In this document: piece after piece, positions 1 to 5,926 of the stretch
Numbering within the stretch: position 1 is the stretch's first letter
Layout of the letters: every line of letters begins with the position of its first letter
Assembly (NCBI GenBank): GCA_030626685.1
Contig: DAOUTL010000054.1
Span: forward strand, 1-8,086
DNA: 8,086 nt
Origin: Candidatus Bathyarchaeota archaeon
Lineage (GTDB): Archaea > Thermoproteota > Bathyarchaeia > Bathyarchaeales > Bathycorpusculaceae
Reading direction: 5' to 3'
Made by a program: the position numbers and the translations under genes
The notes under the pieces: generated by a model
Databases searched by the model: none
The model's input: only the letters and a program-made list of their open reading frames with translations
What the model was told of the DNA's origin: nothing

Positions 1-188
1 ATTTTTGTTTGTTTCATGTCGAGTAGGTAAGAGGCTTCGACGGCTGTTAATCCGCGTCTTATTCCGAGGGTTTCCATGCTGATTTTAGGCATCAGATACG
101 ACTTTTTACGAGCCACGTAGACAACAGCTCCTATCACAACGATAAAGACTCCGAATGTGTCAAGAGGGCAGGTCCGTACCGCTGGAAA
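1..188 (-). pseudogene. DUF2207 protein, C-terminal part in a shifted frame (runs off window)
   Basis: This stretch continues the gene at 134..859 in another minus-strand frame. It has no stop down to position 1, so the true end lies outside the window. The frame encodes a clear membrane segment (FGVFIVVIGAVVYVA) followed by a basic RKK stop-transfer and then the sequence GIRRGLTAVEASYLLD. That last element matches the conserved cytoplasmic region that follows the transmembrane helix in DUF2207 proteins. The upstream frame stops at 134 just where a membrane helix is expected, so one base is probably missing (or two extra) between about 145 and 190. The five-A run at 186-190 is a possible slip site, although the upstream frame still reads plausibly (RYGPALLT) just past it. 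It may be a sequencing error or a real disabling mutation; the sequence alone cannot decide. Confidence 0.7.
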
Positions 189-859
189 AACGCAACTAAA
201 CCAGAAGGCTGCGTATCGTAGCTCTCCACGTATTCTTTTGGAAAGGAAACTCCAAATGTGCATTTCTGACCGGGTAACAGGTTCTGTCTCTCCCAATAAA
301 CTGAAAACAGACCATCTTCAGTCATTGCATTGTCCCAATCTACTGATGTTTTCACCTCATCTTTAGTGACCCCGGGAGGAAAAACAATCGATACACGAAG
401 GTCTTTCACACTTGCTTGTTCCCACCAAGTTGGAATGAACTGCATGCCAACATTGCCAGGGTTTTGTGTGTCTTCATAAATCATGTGGGCAACGTTTGTG
501 ATGATGGTGAACCAAATAGTTTGTCCAGCCTTTAAGGGTGTGTAAAGGTTGACCTTCACCTTATAATCGGTTCCAGAACTTGCGTCAGTAGCCACGAGTG
601 TGTGACCATATTGGTCTATAGCTGGGTCTATTGTGAAGTCGCGTTTAGGTTGACCAATAAGCACATATTTTATTTCATCGCCAGAATCAAGCGTTATGCT
701 GATATTGTAGAATAAATCGATTGTTCCATTTTGGTTTATCCATATTTTTACCCATTCTTGATTAAGATGATACGTTCTCTGTGCTGTAGCAGTGCCTGTG
801 AACACCATTAGAATGAATGTGACAAGTAATGCGACTAGCAAGGGATGCTTTTTTACCAT
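134..859 (-). CDS. DUF2207 family exported membrane protein, main (extracellular) part; frameshifted at 3' end
   Basis: The product starts with a strong signal peptide (basic MVKKH, hydrophobic 7-22, small residues ATA before Q27). It continues as a beta-rich exported domain of about 190 residues with alternating strands, consistent with the N-terminal domain of DUF2207 predicted membrane proteins. The function of this family is unknown; an envelope or surface role is an inference. The last 10 or so residues (HSESLSL) are probably out of frame, because the other frame supplies the expected transmembrane helix and cytoplasmic tail. The ATG start overlaps the stop of the zinc-ribbon gene upstream in an ATGGTAA arrangement (7-base overlap), which indicates translational coupling in one operon. 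Family assignment is from overall pattern and the tail motif, not from a database search. Confidence 0.75.
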   Translation of the reverse strand: MVKKHPLLVALLVTFILMVFTGTATAQRTYHLNQEWVKIWINQNGTIDLFYNISITLDSGDEIKYVLIGQPKRDFTIDPAIDQYGHTLVATDASSGTDYKVKVNLYTPLKAGQTIWFTIITNVAHMIYEDTQNPGNVGMQFIPTWWEQASVKDLRVSIVFPPGVTKDEVKTSVDWDNAMTEDGLFSVYWERQNLLPGQKCTFGVSFPKEYVESYDTQPSGLVAFFQRYGPALLTHSESLSL

Positions 860-1215
860 TTTGGTTCCTCGGTTATCTCAAACGTGTGTCCACAGTATGG
901 GCATGTTGCGTATGGCACGCCAGCCACTATTTTGATTTGGTCGGCGTCTATGGAAGCTGAGCAGTTAGGGCATTTAATTGCAACTGCCTTCATTTGTCCA
1001 GATACTTCCAATTTTTGGATTATTGTTTTTGGTTTTCGGGTTATGTAGTAGGCGATTCCGAAGGCGACTATAAAAAACATGGCGGAGACGATTAGTCTTG
1101 TGGATTCGTAAGCTGAGGCTAGAGCAAATATTATGCCGAAGAAGAATAGAACTGCAATCGCAATTGTGCCCAGCACTTTTTTAAGGTTCACAATATATTG
1201 GGTGCGACTCCTCAC
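853..1215 (-). CDS. Small membrane protein with C-terminal zinc ribbon
   Basis: This 120-residue protein has two predicted membrane helices at about 12-35 and 40-59, then a linker and a C-terminal zinc ribbon with CPNC (C82, C85) and CPYC (C105, C108). The four cysteines in two CxxC knuckles 19 residues apart are typical of a rubredoxin-like zinc-binding ribbon. The short loop between the helices suggests a hairpin with the ribbon in the cytoplasm. The start is GTG at 1215: an in-frame TAA lies two codons upstream, and GTG at residue 9 is the next choice. A GGAG stretch sits about 15-20 bases ahead, overlapping the end of the small gene at 1237. Its 3' end overlaps the DUF2207 gene start, so the two are likely co-translated. 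A role as partner of the DUF2207 protein is inferred from position only; the family is not recognised by name. Confidence 0.85.
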   Translation of the reverse strand: MRSRTQYIVNLKKVLGTIAIAVLFFFGIIFALASAYESTRLIVSAMFFIVAFGIAYYITRKPKTIIQKLEVSGQMKAVAIKCPNCSASIDADQIKIVAGVPYATCPYCGHTFEITEEPKW

Positions 1216-1236
1216 AATTTAACCTTACCCTTCTCC

Positions 1237-1407
1237 TTAGAATTCTCGTGTCGGGCAATCTTTGCAAGCTAACGGCTCACTTGTTTTCTTAAAGTTTCTT
1301 CGGTTTTTCTTTATGTGCTCTGCGACTAGACCCTCCTTATACATAATTTCTAATGAACGCCAAATATGTTCTGCAGAATGTTTGTGGATTTTCCATATTT
1401 GACTCAA
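1237..1407 (-). CDS. Small CxxC protein (56 aa), unrecognised
   Basis: This minus-strand frame reads as real protein: a helical N-terminal half (IWKIHKHSAEHIW, then RSLEIMYKEGLVAEHI), a strongly basic stretch (KKNRRNFKK) and a C-terminal CKDC (C48, C51) followed by PTREF. The gap to the zinc-ribbon gene start is only 21 bases and holds GGAG, so it looks like the first gene of the operon. The start is uncertain. TTG at 1407 is the only in-frame near-standard start early in the frame, and the frame is open back to a TAA at 1450-1452. A TATA-like box at 1439-1447 would place transcription start near 1415-1420, which suits TTG 1407. The alternation of helices resembles a short winged-helix fragment, but the function is unknown. 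A longer ancestral gene that lost its start is the alternative. Confidence 0.55.
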   Translation of the reverse strand: MSQIWKIHKHSAEHIWRSLEIMYKEGLVAEHIKKNRRNFKKTSEPLACKDCPTREF

Positions 1408-1438
1408 AATACGCTGGATTCGGGTTTTTGTTCTGTAG

Positions 1439-1447
1439 TTTATTAAA
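1439..1447 (-). promoter_or_regulatory. TATA-like box for the minus-strand operon
   Basis: Read on the minus strand, TTTAATAAA resembles an archaeal TATA box and lies about 36 bases ahead of the TTG start at 1407, which would give a leader of roughly 10 bases. The same bases on the plus strand read TTTATTAAA but are only 14-22 bases ahead of the ATG at 1461, too close for normal spacing. This is a motif match only. Confidence 0.4.
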
Positions 1448-1448
1448 G

Positions 1449-1461
1449 TTTATCAGATAAA
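1449..1461. repeat. Inverted repeat TTTATC-A-GATAAA at the divergent gene boundary
   Basis: Two perfect 6-base arms separated by one A lie between the divergent starts at 1407 (minus) and 1461 (plus); the second arm ends on the A of the ATG. The position would suit a protein binding site, but it is AT-rich and short, so chance is possible. Confidence 0.35.
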
Positions 1462-1772
1462 TGGGTGGTTATAATTGGGTTAAGGCGAGTTCCTTGTCTG
1501 AGTTTGGAAGTTTTGGAAAGGGTGTGGGTTTAGACCCTCTTGTGGTGAGGAAAGCGATTCCGAAGCATAGGGATATTCTTTCCGAAGAGTATTTGATTTC
1601 TATAGTTTTGAACGCTACGGAGGATGAGATAACTAGGTTGGATAGAGACCATTTTATTGTTGAAGTTAGAAGAAAGAAGAATGGGGGATATGTTGCGGTG
1701 CTTGTTTGGGTTCATGATCAGAAGTGGAGATATTATGTTTATAGGGTTCATGTGATGGCGTGTCGCAGATGA
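1461..1772 (+). CDS. Uncharacterised small protein (103 aa)
   Basis: I do not recognise this gene. The product has a Gly/Ser-rich N-terminal 25 residues, a helical middle (PLVVRKAIPKHRDILSEEYL and on to about residue 58), and a C-terminal half that looks like three or four beta strands: HFIVEVRRKK, GGYVAVLVWVHD, RYYVYRVHVMACRR. A helix-then-antiparallel-sheet layout at about 100 residues occurs in RelE/BrnT-like small proteins, but no catalytic signature was found, so toxin activity is not claimed. The ATG at 1461 has no Shine-Dalgarno and lies too close to the nearest TATA-like box. TTG 1494 or GTG 1524 (residue 22) are alternative starts. Codon and base use (G+T-rich) match the downstream genes at 1831 and 2632, supporting real coding. 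It is 58 bases ahead of the winged-helix gene. Confidence 0.6.
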   Translation: MGGYNWVKASSLSEFGSFGKGVGLDPLVVRKAIPKHRDILSEEYLISIVLNATEDEITRLDRDHFIVEVRRKKNGGYVAVLVWVHDQKWRYYVYRVHVMACRR

Positions 1773-1789
1773 ATTTCGGATAAGCAAGA

Positions 1790-1799
1790 TTTAAATATT
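1790..1799 (+). promoter_or_regulatory. TATA-like box ahead of the winged-helix gene
   Basis: TTTAAATATT is preceded by a purine-rich stretch (GCAAGA) that could serve as the TFB recognition element. It is centred about 36 bases ahead of the GTG at 1831, giving an expected transcription start near 1820 and a leader of about 10 bases. No Shine-Dalgarno is seen, which fits a near-leaderless mRNA. Confidence 0.55.
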
Positions 1800-1802
1800 T
1801 TG

Positions 1803-1816
1803 AGATAATATTATCT
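1803..1816 (+). promoter_or_regulatory. 14-bp perfect palindrome, candidate operator
   Basis: AGATAATATTATCT is its own reverse complement over all 14 bases. It sits between the TATA-like box at 1790-1799 and the expected transcription start, where a bound dimer would block polymerase. The adjacent gene encodes a winged-helix protein, so autoregulation is the natural reading. The symmetry is seen; the binding is inferred. Confidence 0.45.
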
Positions 1817-1830
1817 ACTGGGTAAAATTT

Positions 1831-2421
1831 GTGAATCTTCAAGAAAATGTTAAAGAAGTAAGGAAGAAGCAAGCAGAGAAGACAGATAGGGCTTTGCTTG
1901 ATTTTTTGAAGAAGAAACCTGGTGCCTTGTCGTTGTATCAGTTAGCTCAAGAGATTGGTTGGTCCATTGGTCGTGTTCAGAAAAGTGTGGAGAGGTTGTT
2001 GAAGAAGGGATTGGTTACGTATAGACGTGCTTTTCTCGGTGGGAGGTCTCTGAAACTTATTATTCCAATTAAAATGGGGGCTGATTTGCAGCCTTCGTCT
2101 ATATTGCGGAAGCCTTCGGATGTTGAGATTGCTATTCCGGCTGATATGGTTGATGGTGAATGTTGGAGTGAAAATGCTTTTTTGTACGCATTGGATAGGA
2201 CGAGTTTGGGTATATCATCACGTCGGGAAAGAAAGTGGCATGAGAGTTCTCTTTTTGAAGCTAAAGTTCCAGTGAGAAAAGAGGAAAATGCGGTTATTGC
2301 GAGGATACCTGAAAAGGTGTCTCGATTTTATCTGTTGCATATGAGCAGTTATGAGGTTTCTGCTTCGCCGAAGGGAAACAAGGTGATTATATCGGTTGGC
2401 GGTTCGTCTTTCACAAGGTAA
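1831..2421 (+). CDS. Winged-helix DNA-binding protein with uncharacterised C-terminal domain
   Basis: The 196-residue product begins with a basic helix (VKEVRKKQAEKTDR), followed by a winged helix-turn-helix at about 18-80: helix 1 ALLDFLKKKP, helix 2 LSLYQLAQEIG, recognition helix SIGRVQKSVERLLKKGL, and a wing TYRRAFLGGRSLKLIIPI. This is the arrangement of MarR/TrmB/Lrp-like archaeal regulators. Residues 97-196 form a separate beta-rich domain (DVEIAIPADM, AVIARIPEKV, NKVIISVGG) that I do not recognise; it could bind a ligand, a partner or mediate dimerisation. The start is GTG at 1831, placed by the promoter spacing. A 14-bp palindrome just upstream suggests autoregulation. The next gene is the restriction nuclease, 210 bases on, so it might also act as a controller of that module, but this is inferred from context. 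Confidence 0.8.
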   Translation: MNLQENVKEVRKKQAEKTDRALLDFLKKKPGALSLYQLAQEIGWSIGRVQKSVERLLKKGLVTYRRAFLGGRSLKLIIPIKMGADLQPSSILRKPSDVEIAIPADMVDGECWSENAFLYALDRTSLGISSRRERKWHESSLFEAKVPVRKEENAVIARIPEKVSRFYLLHMSSYEVSASPKGNKVIISVGGSSFTR

Positions 2422-2631
2422 TACACTTACTGGTTAAAACTTTAGACTGATTATTTAGTGTACCAACTCTGTGGTTGTTTGGGGATTTTCCGCGCAAAAG
2501 TTTTAGGATAGACCTCCTATAGAAAACAACATAGAAACCTATGTAAGCTTTCCAAAGCATAAAGAAAGCCTGAAAATTATCAAAATACTGAAATAGGCTT
2601 TACATAATCTTATAATGGGAGGAGGTTTTCC
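2422..2631 (+). other. Intergenic leader of the nuclease/methyltransferase pair with inverted repeats
   Basis: This 210-base stretch has no convincing gene. It holds three successive inverted repeats: TAGGA/TCCTA at 2504-2519 (6-base loop), ACATAG/CTATGT at 2529-2544 (AAAC loop), and AAAGCCT/AGGCTTT at 2565-2601 (23-base loop). AT-rich TATA-like strings occur near 2573-2586 and 2599-2607, but none is clearly the promoter. The region may hold the promoter, an operator and a short structured leader. No T-run terminator for the upstream gene was found. Confidence 0.4.
2618..2625 (+). promoter_or_regulatory. Strong Shine-Dalgarno for the nuclease gene
   Basis: GGAGGAGG lies 6 bases ahead of the ATG at 2632. 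It fixes this start over the internal Met5 (2644) and shows the mRNA carries a leader, unlike the neighbouring gene at 1831. Confidence 0.75.
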
Positions 2632-3243
2632 ATGCAAGGGTGGATGAATGTAAGGGAAGAGGCTTTGAATGTTTTGTTAGCTGAGCTTTTAGCTGAAAGA
2701 GGGCTCAAGGCGCTTGGAGAGGTTGTTTTGAAGAAGGGTTATCCTGATGTTTTACTTGATGTGAATGGTGTTAGGATAATTATTGAAGCGAAGAAACAGG
2801 GTAGGCGAGAGGAATTACGTGGGAATTGTGAGGCAAGGTTAGACAATGGTATGTGTGATATATGCGTTATGGTGGAGTATGCCGCGTTAAACGTTACGTC
2901 TATTAGTCCAACAGTAAGCGATTTGAAAGAAGCATTGTTGAAGGGTAAATATAATGTGGGGTTTATGACTTATCTTGATAGGATTGGTTTGGAAAAGTGG
3001 TTGACTGGTTTTAAGCCGAGGGTGAAAAGCGACTTTTACATGAATATAGATTTTCAGGAGTTTGTCACCTATCTAATGTCTGTTTATGAATACACGGTAG
3101 CGGAGGATATTGTGACCCCCGTTGTTGAAAAACTTAAGTATATCGTGAATAGTTTTTCACGGGCAGTTTTGTCGTACGGTCTTGATGTTAATAGATTAAA
3201 AGAGGTTTTGGAGTTAAGAGAGAAAAGTGAGAAAGAGGCGTAG
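2632..3243 (+). CDS. PD-(D/E)XK endonuclease, probable restriction subunit
   Basis: The 203-residue product carries a PD-(D/E)XK nuclease core: an N-terminal helix with acidic residues (REEALNVLLAELLAERG), a strand-turn with PD (P38, D39), and a strand ending IIIEAKK with E52 and K54 as the second acidic residue and catalytic lysine. The CDICVMVEYA strand at 75-84 completes the core sheet. In this fold D39, E52 and K54 bind metal and activate water for phosphodiester cleavage. Residues 110-203 are mainly helical (IDFQEFVTYLMSVYEY, VVEKLKYIVNSFSRAV) and may contact the methyltransferase or DNA. It ends 2 bases before the methyltransferase ATG, so the two are co-transcribed and likely a restriction-modification pair. 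No helicase motifs are present, so it is not a classical type I or III R subunit. A non-restriction nuclease or a methyl-dependent enzyme is less likely. Confidence 0.85.
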   Translation: MQGWMNVREEALNVLLAELLAERGLKALGEVVLKKGYPDVLLDVNGVRIIIEAKKQGRREELRGNCEARLDNGMCDICVMVEYAALNVTSISPTVSDLKEALLKGKYNVGFMTYLDRIGLEKWLTGFKPRVKSDFYMNIDFQEFVTYLMSVYEYTVAEDIVTPVVEKLKYIVNSFSRAVLSYGLDVNRLKEVLELREKSEKEA

Positions 3244-3245
3244 GG

Positions 3246-5561
3246 ATGAGTAAGAGGGAAAGAGAAGATAATTTAAAGATTCTTTCTACTGCTGGTTTGA
3301 TACTCACGGATACGATGATATTCCACGAAGTCCTAGCGAAAACCAATCCGAAAATCAAAACTCTTGCGCAAATCAAGCCCATGAGCAATGTTAAGAAAGC
3401 ACTTGAAACTGAGTGGGCGAAAATTCTCGAGATTGACTATATTCCCGTTTTTAGGCTTGCTTTGGATATTTTGGCGAATTTGCCTGCGTCTCCTGTGTTG
3501 GATAGGCAATTGCGTGCTTTGATTGATACGGCTTATGATATAGCTGCGTCGTATGCGTTGTTAAGACATGACTTGATGGGTAGAATATATCATCAGTTGT
3601 TGCTTGGTAAACTCGTGAAGTATTATGCAACTTTGTATACGTCTATTCCTGCTGCTCGTTTGCTTGCTCGATTATTGGTTAATCTGCCATCCGAGTTAAG
3701 GTGCGATAGCGTGCCTTCCAAGTTTGGTAATGAACAATTGAAGGTTGTGGATTTTGCTTGTGGTTCAGGAACTCTTCTTTCGGCAGTATACAAGGAAGTT
3801 GATGCGAAGCACAGGGTAGACGCGGAGGAGCCTAATCCTCTTGCTCTTCATAAGTTTTTGGTTGAGGATGGACTCTGGGGTTTTGATGTTCTGTTACATG
3901 CAGCACATCTTACAACATTGACCTTGTTTCTTCATAATCCATTTTCACCTGTTACAAAGTCTAAAATTTACGTATTACCCTTAGGTGTAATGGGAAAGCC
4001 TGAGACCGCACATTTAGGAAGTTTAGATTTTCTGCAGTCTTCCAAAATATCCCCCGAAAGCCGCCTTATTGGCGGTGCTATTGGCGTTCAAAAGGTGAGT
4101 ATAAGTGAACAGGAAGCTAAAGCTGAAGAGTTACCAAAGTTTCACATTTGCATAATGAATCCTCCGTTCACAAGAAGCGTAGGCGGTAACCTTCTTTTTG
4201 GCAGTCTTCCGAGGGAAGAGAGGAAAAAGCTTCAGAAAGAGTTGAGTAAACTTCTAAAAAGTAAAGATTTAAGCGGAATAGGTCAAGCTGGGCTTGGTGG
4301 TAGTTTCACTTTTTTGGCTGACAATTATTTGAAGGAAGATGGGAGACTTGGACTTGTTTTGCCTAAGGCTGTGTTAGCTGGTGTTTCTTGGCGTCGAATT
4401 CGAGAAAAACTGCTTAATAGCTATCATGTAGAATACATAATATCAAGTTTCGAAGGACCCAACGATTGGAATTTTAGTGAGAACACAAGTTTAAGTGAAG
4501 TTCTCCTCGTAGCGCGAAAAGTAAAGAAGAGAAGGAAAAAAGACTACACAATATTTGTCAACCTTTGGAGTAAACCGAGAAGTGAAATAGAGTCGATATT
4601 TGTTGGTTCGTTACTGCTTGACCTTTATCAAAGTGCTAAACTTTATGATATATGTAATGCAAATGCCTCTCCGTATCATTTGAGACTTCACGGCAAGAAA
4701 ATAGGAGAAGCGTACTCAGCAAAGCTTGATAACGTAGACTTTGGACCTTACCAACTATTTGCTCAAGCAGAATTAAACCGGGTGGTCGAGTTACTTAGAC
4801 AAGGAACAGTTTATACACCGACTGAAGGAATTGTAGGCAGGATTCCATCTGCTCCATTATCTAATTTCATAAAGAAAATAGGACCTGACGTAAAACAAGT
4901 GCATAACACATTTAGAAGAAGCGGTAGGTATCGCCCAGGCTGTGCGTACCGTGCCTTATGGGGTCACAGCTCTGCTCTTATCAGAACAATAGAACAAGAG
5001 TCCAATGCATGTTTGGACCCAAAAGATAACAATTTGGCAAGACGGTTATGGCAAGGAAGCGGTAAACTACTTGTCGTAGAAAGAGCATGGCTCTCAACAT
5101 ACAGAATTCTGTCCACTGTAACAACAAAGGATGTACTTTCAAACGTTTGGTGGCCGATGACATCCCAAAATGTTAAAATAAAAGACGGAACACTAAGTCC
5201 GGATGATGTAAGCAAGATTTTGGCTCTCTGGTTTAATTCTACCTATGGTGCACTTCTTCTTCTATCGGTCGCTGAAGTCACTAGGGGAGCTTGGGTTAAG
5301 TTTAAGAAGAAGCCGTTGAGCACTCTTCCTGTTATAGACTTTTCCAAAATTACTATGGCGAAAGCAAAAACTTTACTAAACCTATATGATGATATTCGAC
5401 TTCAAGAATTAAAATCTCTGCCAGAAGAATTCGCAAAACCCAACATAAGAAAGAAGATCGACGACACTTTCAACCAAGTATTAAACATAAAAGCAAAACT
5501 AGAAGACCTCTACACACTGCTAGCCCACGACCCAACCATAACAGCACAACCACTCAAATAA
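3246..5561 (+). CDS. N6-adenine DNA methyltransferase with C-terminal target-recognition-like region
   Basis: The 771-residue product would transfer a methyl group from SAM to adenine N6 in a specific DNA sequence. Residues 1-125 are helical, as in HsdM-like enzymes. The motif X-like YYATLYTSIPAARLL is at 126-140; motif I DFACGSGT at 169-176 binds SAM; GFDVLLHAAHLTTLTL at 212-227 resembles motifs II-III; motif IV NPPF at 305-308 is catalytic. GRLGLVLPKAVLAG at 366-379 and WNFSENTSLSEVLLVARK at 408-425 complete the Rossmann domain. Residues about 440-700 probably form a target-recognition domain (QGSGKLLVVERAW, NSTYGALLLL, KKKPLSTLPVID), and a helical end follows. GAGG lies 7 bases ahead of the ATG, inside the nuclease end. 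Having recognition and methylation in one chain with a separate small nuclease is unlike type I (separate HsdS) and type IIG (fused nuclease). The last 42 bases overlap a convergent gene. Confidence 0.88.
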   Translation: MSKREREDNLKILSTAGLILTDTMIFHEVLAKTNPKIKTLAQIKPMSNVKKALETEWAKILEIDYIPVFRLALDILANLPASPVLDRQLRALIDTAYDIAASYALLRHDLMGRIYHQLLLGKLVKYYATLYTSIPAARLLARLLVNLPSELRCDSVPSKFGNEQLKVVDFACGSGTLLSAVYKEVDAKHRVDAEEPNPLALHKFLVEDGLWGFDVLLHAAHLTTLTLFLHNPFSPVTKSKIYVLPLGVMGKPETAHLGSLDFLQSSKISPESRLIGGAIGVQKVSISEQEAKAEELPKFHICIMNPPFTRSVGGNLLFGSLPREERKKLQKELSKLLKSKDLSGIGQAGLGGSFTFLADNYLKEDGRLGLVLPKAVLAGVSWRRIREKLLNSYHVEYIISSFEGPNDWNFSENTSLSEVLLVARKVKKRRKKDYTIFVNLWSKPRSEIESIFVGSLLLDLYQSAKLYDICNANASPYHLRLHGKKIGEAYSAKLDNVDFGPYQLFAQAELNRVVELLRQGTVYTPTEGIVGRIPSAPLSNFIKKIGPDVKQVHNTFRRSGRYRPGCAYRALWGHSSALIRTIEQESNACLDPKDNNLARRLWQGSGKLLVVERAWLSTYRILSTVTTKDVLSNVWWPMTSQNVKIKDGTLSPDDVSKILALWFNSTYGALLLLSVAEVTRGAWVKFKKKPLSTLPVIDFSKITMAKAKTLLNLYDDIRLQELKSLPEEFAKPNIRKKIDDTFNQVLNIKAKLEDLYTLLAHDPTITAQPLK

Positions 5562-5915
5562 CAGTAAGAGTTCTAGTGGTTTTAGTTCTCCTGTTGTTGG
5601 GTCAACCTGCAATCCAAGCTCCTCCAAACTGGTGACACCCAAAACCTCAGCATCCAACCCCTCACCAAAAACCACAACAGAATACGCACTCTGTCCATGT
5701 ATCTCTATCTCAGCAGCACCAACCTCACGCTCAATAACCCTACCATCAGCGGTCTTAAACCTACGCTTACCCCTCGGCTTAATGCCAAGCTCTTCAAGCA
5801 GCTTACGCCTTAGGATAGTATAGATTGAGCCAGTGTCAGCCAACAACTCCATCTCAGTCTCCAACTCAGGCTTATGAATATTCCGAATCTTAACCTTCAC
5901 TTTCACGTAACCCAT
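5520..5915 (-). CDS. Retropepsin-like (clan AA) aspartic protease
   Basis: The 131-residue product has the single-lobe retropepsin pattern: N-terminal strands (YVKVKVKIRN), MELLADTGS with catalytic D27-T28-G29-S30, a following helix RRKLLEELGI, central strands, and the second hydrophobic-hydrophobic-Gly element AEVLGVTSLEELGL at 89-102, closed by DPTTGELKPL. Such single-lobe enzymes act as homodimers, each chain giving one Asp. The natural substrate is unknown. The upstream gene at 5938 encodes a DUF5678 protein; the pair is probably co-transcribed with a 22-base gap. The C-terminal tail after about residue 118 (FEWLCCYGWVVG) reads into the 3' end of the convergent methyltransferase gene and looks unlike the rest of the fold, so it may be an extension acquired at a junction. 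The start is ATG 5915 with GAGGG 3 bases upstream, an unusually short spacing. Confidence 0.85.
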   Translation of the reverse strand: MGYVKVKVKIRNIHKPELETEMELLADTGSIYTILRRKLLEELGIKPRGKRRFKTADGRVIEREVGAAEIEIHGQSAYSVVVFGEGLDAEVLGVTSLEELGLQVDPTTGELKPLELLLLFEWLCCYGWVVG

Positions 5916-5926
5916 CTTCCCTCATC

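Noticed and set aside
1449..1816. The idea that the repeats at 1449-1461 and 1803-1816 are the same operator (shared GATAA/TTATC half-sites)
   Set aside because: The half-sites are in opposite order (TTATC-A-GATAA versus GATAA-TA-TTATC), so one dimer would not bind both in the same way; AT-rich chance is enough to explain the likeness.
1530..1872. Minus-strand open frames opposite the genes at 1461 and 1831
   Set aside because: They mirror better plus-strand frames, have low-complexity composition and no start signals or recognisable motifs.
2422..2631. CRISPR leader, tRNA or riboswitch in the gap before the nuclease
   Set aside because: There are no repeated units with spacers, no T-loop or anticodon-arm pattern, and no recognisable aptamer core; only short inverted repeats are seen.
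4964..5215. Two minus-strand open frames inside the methyltransferase gene
   Set aside because: They lie wholly within a strongly supported coding region and show no motif of their own.
1461..5561. Transposon or integrative element carrying the restriction module
   Set aside because: No transposase, integrase, terminal inverted repeats or tRNA attachment site was found at either edge.
3246..5561. Classification as BREX PglX or type IIG
   Set aside because: No other BREX genes are in the window, and there is no nuclease motif at the methyltransferase N-terminus; the nuclease is a separate gene.
5632..5823. Plus-strand open frame opposite the protease gene
   Set aside because: Its Ser/Pro/Thr-rich product is a typical shadow of the retropepsin-like gene, which has a clear DTGS active site.
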